Below, piece after piece: positions 56,670 through 64,000 of a DNA stretch of 64,000 bases. Both the position numbers and the translations under genes were made by a program. The stretch comes from Apostichopus japonicus (lineage: Eukaryota > Echinodermata > Holothuroidea > Aspidochirotida > Stichopodidae), in the NCBI RefSeq assembly GCF_037975245.1, contig NC_092576.1:262501-326500 (forward strand), read 5' to 3'. The notes beneath the pieces are model-generated. The model did not search any database, had not been told where the DNA came from, and worked only from the letters and a program-made list of their open reading frames with translations. Within the stretch, counting starts at the first letter, position 1, and each line of letters starts with the position of its first letter.

Positions 56670-58119
56670 GTGACAGGACAAAATCCCCGGACAAAATCCC
56701 CCCGGACAAAATCCCCCCGGACAAAACCTCCGGGTAAAATCCCCCCGAGCCAAAATCCCCCTGGACAAAATCCCCCAAACCAAAATCCCCCCAGGACAAA
56801 ATCCCCCCATGCTATAAAAAATTCCCATCAATTCTTTACAAAAATGCGTCATCCCGGTACCCCCTGTGTCCCCGGTCCCCGGTCCCCCTGGCCCCCCGGC
56901 ATCCCCGGTACCGTCATCCGGTACCGTCATCTGGTACCGTCATCCAGTACCTCCACCAGTTCCCCCACCGGTACCCCCACTGGTACTCTTAGTGGTACTC
57001 TCAGTGGTTCCCGGACCGGTATCCCGACCAGAACCCCAACCATACCCCAACCGGTACCCTAATAGTTAGCTTGACAGTGACCCCCACCGGTACCTCCACC
57101 GGTACCCCAACTGGTACTCCCAGTGGTACCCCCACTGGTACTCTCAATGGCTCCCTGACCAGTAGCCCGGCCCGTACCCCGGCCCGTACCCCGGCCCGTA
57201 CCCCAACCATACCCCAACCGGTACCCTAATAGTTAGCCTGACAGTTACCCTGACAGTTACCCCCACCAGTACCCCACCAGTACCCCCACCGGTACCCCCA
57301 CCGGTACCCCCACCGGTACCCCCACCGGTACCCCCTCCGGTACCCCCACTGGTACTCTCAGTGGTACCCCAACTGGTACTCTCAGTGGTTCCCGGACCGG
57401 TATCCCGACCAGAACCCCAACCATACCCCAACCGGTACCCTAATAGTTAGCTTGACAGTGACCCCCACCGGTACCTCCACCGGTACCCCAACTGGTACTC
57501 CCAGTGGTACCCCCACTGGTACTCTCAATGGCTCCCTGACCAGTAGCCCGGCCCGTACCCCGGCCCGTACCCCGGCCCGTACCCCGACCATACCCCAACC
57601 GGTACCCTAATAATTAGCCTGACAGTTACCCTGACAGTTACCCCCACCGGTACCCCGGCCGGTACCTCAACCTGTACCTCGACCGGTACCCAGACCGGTA
57701 TCCCAACTGGTATCCTGAAAGGCACCCTGACACCTACCCTGACATGTACCCTTACTAGTACTGGTACAATGACCAGTACTTTTACAAGTACCTTGACCGG
57801 TCACATGAACATTACCTTGACCGGTACCCTCACAGGTACCCTAACAGGAGTCCTCACAGTTACGCTCGCCAGTACCCTCACTGGTACCCTGACCAGTCCC
57901 CTGACCGGTATCCTAACCAGTGCAATGACCCATGCCTTGACTGTCACACCTTGGCCATCCCTGGTTGTTGCAGGCAGGCTTTGTATGGGTCAGGGGGATA
58001 TTGTCTGGGGGGGGGGGATCTTGTCCGGGGGGGATTTTGGTTTGGGGGGATTTTGGCCGGACGGATTTTGTCCTGGGGGGATTTTGGCTTGGGGGGATTT
58101 TGTCCTAGAAGTTAGAACC
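56670..58119. mobile_element. Foldback Mutator-like element filled with a minisatellite
   Basis: A 10-bp direct repeat CATCTACAGG flanks it (56660-56669 and 58120-58129). Its arms are iterated AGGACAAAATCCCCCC words at 56684-56810 and their inverse GGGGGGATTTTGTCCT at 58000-58110. The 9-10-bp duplication and iterated arms recall the MITE at 49150 (CAAAACGTCCCC). Between the arms lies the ACCGGTACCCC minisatellite. No transposase. Confidence 0.75.
56865..57960. repeat. ACCGGTACCCC minisatellite with a 381-bp internal duplication
   Basis: About 1.1 kb of degenerate 6-12-bp units around ACCGGTACCCC (KpnI-like GGTACC at most units). A higher-order repeat is visible: 57001-57210 recurs at 57382-57591, an offset of 381 bp, with identical translations. 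All open frames here (Gly/Val/Pro/Thr-rich) are artefacts of the repeat. Confidence 0.9.
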
Positions 58120-58177
58120 CATCTACAGGTCATTATTTTTGTACATTCAGTTTTTTTTTTAAAGTAAATTCAGACAG

Positions 58178-59511
58178 CAGGGGCGTATCCAGGGGGGCGC
58201 AACAGGCGCGCCCCCCTATTGGCCGTCACCAAAAAAAAAAAAAGATTAGCAAAAAAAAAAAAAAATTGATGACGACCTTTATGTGAGATGTCGGTGATCG
58301 CTCAACCCCCCCCCCCCCTCCCGTATGCTTTATTTTTTGTTTGCCAAAAAAAGGTTCTGGCGAAGTTCGGCGGCATAATAGTTTTAGAAACATAGATGGT
58401 AATTGTGTTTGTATTATCACTATAAACACTAAGTGACATGCCAGCCATACTAACTTGTGCATTTTGTGTCCATATTTACTGGAAATGTTGCTTATTATTA
58501 AGGTCGAAAAATGGATCACATATGGCCATGGGCGGCGATCCTGGGGGGAAGGGGGGATATATCCCCCCATGAAAATGGGTGGAGGGGATGTAATAAACCA
58601 TATCCCCCCCCCCACCAAATGCCAGGGATAAGAATATTTTCATGCCTACATTTATGCATCATCGTTAATGTACGGCTCTTTTTTAGCTTCATTTCTCGCC
58701 TACCATAAACGCAGTGCGATCTTTTCAAATAAAGCGTCTTTATAAAGCAAGAATAGTTGACTGTAGGCTTCATTGGCCCTATAACAACAAAATGTATTAT
58801 TGCGCCCACGGTATTGATATAGTTCATATATGCACCCTCATAGTATTCATATAGGCCCTATAGTAGGCCTACACACGTACATGTTCCCTCGAACAGCTGA
58901 GAATCTCATGTTATCAGGGTAATGCTTAATACACGTTTCACCTGGATGCCCTAGCAATCGGTACCTAGGAATGTAACTATGTGTAATTGTGTATTGCATG
59001 TGTATAGGCCTATCATAGCCTGCATGAGGCCATTTTCTTCATCGAATAATATAAAAGAGCTCTCGAACATTCTAACGTTGCGCCTGAAACAAGATTGACA
59101 GGGGCAATTTTCCCAAAATAACACCCGAAATTAAAAAAAAAAGTATTTTGGATCCTGAAAAGTTATGAGATATTTCGGACATGACATCCCTATTTTAAAG
59201 TTGGGTATATGCCGCTTGGAAACCTCGGGAAGTGCCGTTTCCGGCCATCTAGAGGGTTTGTTAATCCCAAAATTTTCTTGTACGCTTCGCGCCAACTCAT
59301 GGTGGCGCTACGCTTAGATAGTCAACAAGGTCATATCCCCCCCCCCCCACTCGGAAGTACGGATCGCCGCCCATGCATATGGCACCATTTCGCATTTAGG
59401 CCCCTACTTCGAAAGCAAAAATTGTCCACCCCTCCCCTTAGACCCATCCCCCAGGACGGCGATCATTCATGCCTGACGCCCCCCTATTGGAAAATCCTGG
59501 ATACGCCCCTG
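58178..59511. mobile_element. hAT-like non-autonomous transposon, 1,334 bp
   Basis: Terminal repeats CAGGGGCGTATCCAGG, perfect over 16 bp, and a 5-bp duplication GACAG (58173-58177 and 59512-59516). The GTACGCTTCGCGCCAAC-GGTGGCGCTACGC module lies at 59280-59322. It is related to family A by its ends, but the interior is different. Confidence 0.88.
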
Positions 59512-59699
59512 GACAGACAACTATTTATAGTTCATATGCACAGTTACATCTTTGCTGCAACAGCAATTTATTTAGCAGTTCTCCACAATTTCAGTTAAAA
59601 TCTTCATATTCCTCAGCTTTTTACAGCTTGGTTCCCACATTGACATACATGTAAGTAATGCCCTAGTACATACATATAGTAATATATGGACGTGTCGTT

Positions 59700-59826
59700 G
59701 TCATATGCGCGGTGATGTTTTGAATATCCCAACATGGCCGCTGAACAACTTCCGGTGACTTCACGGCTCGCTATACAATCACCGTACGCGCAGCCTATCC
59801 AGTTAGTGTAGATCAGTGATATGTAT
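59700..59826 (-). repeat. Promoter-like inverted repeat, right arm
   Basis: Minus-strand counterpart of 55850-55977. It keeps CACTGATCTACACTAACTGG, CCGGAAGTTG and GCGGCCATGTTGGG, and an ATG opening MLGYSKHHRA. The part between the two conserved ends differs more (CTGCGCGTACGG in place of CCGCGCGGCTCC). Confidence 0.8.
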
Positions 59827-60560
59827 TTACGTTAGTAATAGCCAAGGCCTATACTTACGCTGAACAACCAAGTGAAGCCTTCAGTTCCTATTTTTGATAT
59901 GAACGCAATGCATGTGTGCCCGGTGACTGTGCTGAGGACTACCAAGTAAAAGTGGTCGGATTTTCACAGAATAACGTTATTGCGTTACTTGACAATTCGT
60001 CCATATGATTCAACTTCAAGTTACACACCGAGAGAGACGTGAGACTGGAGTAGGCTAGGAAACTCATGATGAGGGACGTGTTGAAGATTCGTGTGGATCT
60101 TCCAGGCAGGTAGGTCTAGGGGGCCTAGGCTATATAAGTTTCTTCTCCAGTCCTACGTTTGTTCAAACAAGAGGATATTAATTATTCCTATTTCCCCATG
60201 ATATTTCAGATATATGATAGATTTGAAGACAAACAATGGTCTGATTCAGATATTGAAATGCAATGGTCTCCAACTGTGTAAACTCATTGAACTTGAATAG
60301 GCCTGTACATGTTATGATATTCTTTGTAAATTGTGATTGGCCATTAATAACATTGTCTGCAAAAATCATTTTTACAGGTTGCACAAGATTATTCTTCCCC
60401 TGATGAAGTCTTCTCAAAATATGTGGGCTGTGTGGAATGCAATGTATTTTCCATATAGTGGAGATATACTGTACTCCACATCCATGACTGATTCATCATA
60501 TTCATACATTCATGGTTCTCCAAAGTTTCATTCCCTACAGTATGTGTGGCAATTGTATTG
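59827..60560 (+). CDS. Speculative two-exon gene start (60066-60109, 60378-60561)
   Basis: An ATG at 60066 opens MMRDVLKIRVDLPG and reaches a donor CAG|GTAGGT at 60109. An acceptor CATTTTTACAG at 60377 continues the frame (RLHKIILPLMK) to a stop at 60561. Another frame across the same sites also looks protein-like (VAQDYSSPDEVFSKYVGC) but has no ATG and stops soon. It lies beside the right arm of the promoter-like repeat. No domain is recognised, so this is weak. Confidence 0.2.
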
Positions 60561-60599
60561 AGGGATGATTTGTTTTTTGACATTCAACTCCAAAATTGG

Positions 60600-61190
60600 A
60601 CTTCAGTTTTAAAGTTCCAGGTGCTAGAAACATAGACCAAATTGATTTCTTTCTTTTTGGAACTTGTTAGGCCATTATATAATCTGTTCTGGTGATGCAG
60701 AATTCATTCAGCAGGTGGTTCAATTCCATCAACAGATATCATACAGCCAAACAGTTTCCAAAAAGAAGGTCAAGTATTCGGCACCATCATGAGACTTGTA
60801 ACAAAAGGAATTACAGGCATTTTTAGTGGCAAAGCTCTCGTTGAATTTCCTCACATTGTCTACATAGGAATTTTCTCTGTGATAATCTCGCTTTCTAGTG
60901 TCCATCACTCTACATAGCAAATGTGAATGGTAGGGGTAATTTTAAAGTAATCATGACTTCATCATAGACCATGCACTGGTGTTCCAATGAAAGACTCAAA
61001 ATGAGTTGTTAGCTCGGCAGCTAACTTCAGATTAAACAACGACAAAAACTGTTAAAAGGAAACATGTTTGGATGTTGCCATCTCATACTTTGGAACTACT
61101 GGAACAGAAAACTAATATATAAAAGAGAAGAACAGCTTTCAGCAAACTGGTTATCCACCATAAGCCATGTGTATGGAAATGCCTGTAGTT
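60600..61190. other. No gene recognised
   Basis: AT-rich sequence; short frames without domain or splice support. Confidence 0.45.
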
Positions 61191-61194
61191 AGTG

Positions 61195-61305
61195 GACCTG
61201 AAGTTTCCCACCGGGATGCTCTGTTTTTCCCACTAAGCGGTAAAAACCAGGTAAAAACCGGGAAAAACTGGTAAATACCGGTAAAAACCGCCTCCGTCTC
61301 GAAAA
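61195..61305. repeat. GGTAAAAACCGG-type transposon-end repeat, copy 1
   Basis: GGTAAAAACCAGG, GGTAAAAACCGGG, AAAAACTGG and GGTAAAAACCGCC words in close succession, related in the same orientation to 62455-62541. Confidence 0.6.
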
Positions 61306-62454
61306 CTAGTATTAATTGTCCGTAAAATGCAGGGTCATCAGTAGGCACGATATTGTTTCTTGACAGGCATATTTTATTGAATATGGGAGTTTCTTAGCTT
61401 CATTTTGAGCTATTTTATCACATTCTTATTCTACTTTTTGTGGAAAAAAGAGTATTTTTCGTATTGCACATGTATAGTTATTCTGTCACGATCTCTTTAG
61501 CAGTATGCATTGCCTATTGCCCAAACCATTATAGGTCTACACTGGGACATTCACCCCTCCTAAATTCTTCAGGCCTATTATGTGGCATGAACAGCGGAGG
61601 ATAGAACGAAGTGGCGAACCATGGCATCCAAAGCCTCAAAGGGACAAGGAACCATATAATAATATAATATTATGTGCTCAGACAGTTCATTCCATTAATA
61701 CAGTAGGCAACAGTCTATTGAGGTGAACTTCAATCCAGGGGGCTCAATAGAAACTGCTTTGAAACTTTGTAAGGCACATGGGCCCAATAAAAGTATTAAA
61801 CGCACAATTGCCCTATGGAGCCATTCACACAACCAAACTGTTTACCTTGATGCAAACATGGTCCAATTATTATACAACTTCATGCATGAGTGATTAAACA
61901 CTTTGAGGTGGACAGGTGAGGTGATACTGGGCACTTCCTGTGTATAGGCTAACTGAAAAGGTAGGAGTATCAACAACACAAGTAACTGTTCCAATTGTTA
62001 CTTATTCTCAAATTAGTTGATGTCACAACTAGTACAGTGCCTATAAGCAATATAAGCATAGTACAGTGCCTAGTGCGAAGTGTGAACAGAGTACAATTTA
62101 TCGCAGACATGAAGTGATCGTTCTTGGATGTGAATCATCATTTGGATCTGAGCGGACTAATGTGGCATGTATAATATGACGAACCATAGCCCTAGGAGGC
62201 ACCAACAGTTTGATACGAGTCCATTCTCTAGATAATGGAATTATGCATCTCGATAGGAAAATAAAGTTGGTTGATTTGAGCATCTAATATATTATTTATT
62301 TGAATTATTTATAATAGTCTAATCGGTAAACTCACAAGTTATAGATCATAGCTGTTCTTTGGATGTAACCCAACCCCCTACCATAAGATGCCATTTTCTT
62401 GTAGATTCTATGCTCCTCCACAAGTTCCACATGAGTTTTTAGGAATTCTATATA
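61306..62454. other. No gene recognised
   Basis: Lies between two repeat ends of the same type and may be the inside of a decayed element. No coding similarity seen. Confidence 0.4.
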
Positions 62455-62541
62455 ATTTGAGGTTTTTCCCAGTTTTTCCCACTTATAAGTGGGAAAAACC
62501 TCCCGGTAAAAACCGCCCCGGTAAAAACCGGCCAACCCTGC
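62455..62541 (-). repeat. hAT-like terminal sequence, copy 2
   Basis: Reverse complement begins CAGGGTTGGCCGGTTTTTACC and continues with GGGCGGTTTTTACCGGGAGG and the palindrome GTTTTTCCCACTTATAAGTGG. CAGGGTTGG starts are common in hAT elements. No matching opposite end or target duplication was found. Confidence 0.55.
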
Positions 62542-63207
62542 TGTAGGCCCATATGTTTAAACAAAGAAATTTTTATTACACACATAGGCATACATTTCTC
62601 ATGAGAAACAAATTGTTGAACTATGCAAATATTACAGCATGTTGGCATGGCTGAGCTAACAATGGATGATTTTGAGCACCTCTTGTAAAGCCAATGTGTT
62701 CATAAGCACCATTAGATGACTGGAAATAAACCCATATTTTCACTTGTATTCCATTTGTGCTTAACTTTGCAACCCACCACCCCATATAAAGTTATCATGA
62801 ACAATGTTCATCTTGTATAATGTTCTCCACAATTTCTCCCTTATTATTTGCTATTCTGTGTTCCCCAGTTTTCCATTAAGGACATGCATTAGTCACTGAA
62901 TCACATATATTATCTGTCTAATTTTTGTCCATTTTAGGGCACTGTACCACCCCAGAAGTGTTTAATACTGAAACTGGTAAATGGAAAGTGGTGGACATAG
63001 CATACATAAGCCTATGGAGGAACATTACCTCAAAAAGTGCAGGTACTTTATGAATAATTGGATTCATATCCTCATACTGACTGTTGAGTTTATGTTGTAC
63101 ATAGTGAGTGTGTCTGTAAACTAGAAGGTGAGGTTTATCTCATATAGAATGGTATATCAAGGCAGTGTCCAGTAAAAAGGAGACTTCAACTGCAATAGCA
63201 ATTATCT
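62542..63207. other. No gene recognised
   Basis: A splice-like CCATTTTAG at 62938 opens a 20-codon frame (GTVPPQKCLILKLVNGKWWT), too short to credit. Confidence 0.4.
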
Positions 63208-64000
63208 CTTGATTATTATTATTATTATTATTATTATTATGGTTCCTTATATAGCGCAAATACTATAACATATGTATATTCAAATGCGCTTTACTTGATG
63301 AAGAATAAAACAATAATAAGTAGAAATAAAAATACAAAACAAATCAAGTTAAATTAAGTTAATAAAAATAGTGGAAAAAAGAAAATAATTACAAGATAAA
63401 CAGTAAAACAAATATATAACAAGAAAACAATTTACGAAATAATAATACATAAAATGAATTCAGATATTATAAGCATTGCAGTATAAATGAGTCTTAAGTT
63501 TGGATTTAAAAAGGGTAAAACTTTCAATTTTTCTTAAAACCTCAGGGAGTGAATTCCATAAAACAGGCGAAGCATAGCTGAAAGATCTCGGTCCAAATTT
63601 TGCAGTTCTTATGTTAGGAACAGTTAAAAGCAGAGCGGACGAGGAACGCAACGGTCTAGAGGGAGTGTAAAGAGAAATTAAATCACAAAGGTACTGCGGT
63701 GCAATATTGTAAATACATTTAAAAGTGAGTAATAAAATCTTATAAGATATTCTTTCTCTAACTGGAAGCCAATGCAAGTTATGTAGGACGGGTTTTATAT
63801 GATCATATTTGGAAGTACCCGTTACAAGTCTGGCAGCAGCATTTTGGATTTTCTGAAGTTTATCTATGAGATCTGAAGGTAAGTTACAGTATAATGAATT
63901 GTAGTAATCTATGTGTGACGTAACAAATGCATGAACAAGTGATTTACATGAGGTATCATCCAAGTAACTACGAATATGCCAAAGCTTATGAATACTAAAA
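63208..64000 (-). pseudogene. L2/CR1-like LINE: C-terminal end of RT ORF and 3' UTR, entering from the right edge
   Basis: A 167-codon minus frame (63460-63963) reads LVHAFVTSHIDYYNSLYCNL, LQKIQNAAARLVTG, LHWLPVRERISYKILLL, LWNSLPEVLRKIESFTLFKS and LKTHLYC, the conserved C-terminal region downstream of the RT palm. The frame is unbroken here and may continue off the window. The 3' UTR ends TTTGCGCTATATAAGGAACC followed by (AAT)n at 63240-63212, the usual L2/CR1 type of microsatellite terminus. Of the LINEs in the window this is the least damaged. Confidence 0.9.
63212..63240. repeat. (ATT)n terminal microsatellite of the LINE
   Basis: About ten ATT repeats at the 3' end of the L2-like element. 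Confidence 0.9.

Noticed and set aside
56670-57725. Several long proline/threonine- or glycine/valine-rich open frames
   Set aside because: They are translations of the ACCGGTACCCC minisatellite; unit length keeps frames open on both strands.

Overview
The window looks like AT-rich, intron-bearing nuclear DNA from an invertebrate animal, with no bacterial, viral or organellar gene layout. Most of the sequence is transposable-element debris: CR1/L2/jockey-like LINEs, two Penelope-like elements, a Gypsy fragment, a solo LTR, tRNA-derived SINEs, hAT-like elements and Mutator-like elements. The host-like signal is two minus-strand, multi-exon immunoglobulin-superfamily loci. The repeat mix suggests a marine deuterostome (echinoderm, hemichordate or similar). 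That is an inference; nothing here fixes the species.

Region by region. 1-1.7 kb: SINE end and dispersed repeat. 1.76-7.45 kb: a 5.7-kb terminal-inverted-repeat element flanked by TA that carries palindrome arrays, 42-bp minisatellites, a SINE and a minus-strand spliced gene remnant. 7.5-14.4 kb: a 523-bp hAT MITE, a SINE beside a (TA)n tract and a LINE. 14.4-24.4 kb: a decaying transmembrane Ig-receptor locus (three damaged Ig exons, a clean transmembrane exon, candidate tail exons, a triplicated 19-bp candidate first exon) with a 1.55-kb hAT element, a LINE and a 2.1-kb DNA transposon in its introns. 25-33.4 kb: repeats, a LINE endonuclease fragment, a second copy of the 2-kb transposon with a MITE nested in it, a 1,092-bp solo LTR, another hAT MITE, LINE debris and a (TA)46 tract.

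34.2-46.3 kb holds the main gene. Eight minus-strand exons with GT/AG sites join into a continuous 533-codon reading frame: signal peptide, four Ig-like domains (one exon each, all phase 1), a transmembrane helix split over two exons and a short charged tail. The introns carry a repeat built of 140-145-bp units rich in GACCTTTGACC. 46.9-50 kb: Gypsy gag/protease debris, a Penelope-like element with a GIY-YIG domain, and a LINE split by a Mutator-like element. 52.4-55.6 kb: a three-layer nested insertion (hAT-like, then Penelope-like, then hAT), each layer with its own target duplication. 55.8-59.8 kb: a 125-bp promoter-like inverted repeat bracketing a Mutator-like foldback element stuffed with an ACCGGTACCCC minisatellite and another hAT-like element. 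60-64 kb: mostly unassigned sequence and the 3' end of an L2-like LINE.

The two Ig loci have the same organisation (phase-1 Ig exons, separate transmembrane exon, minus strand) but their Ig domains are clearly different. One is apparently intact and the other is broken by stops and frameshifts. No CRISPR array, operon, rRNA or functional tRNA gene was seen.
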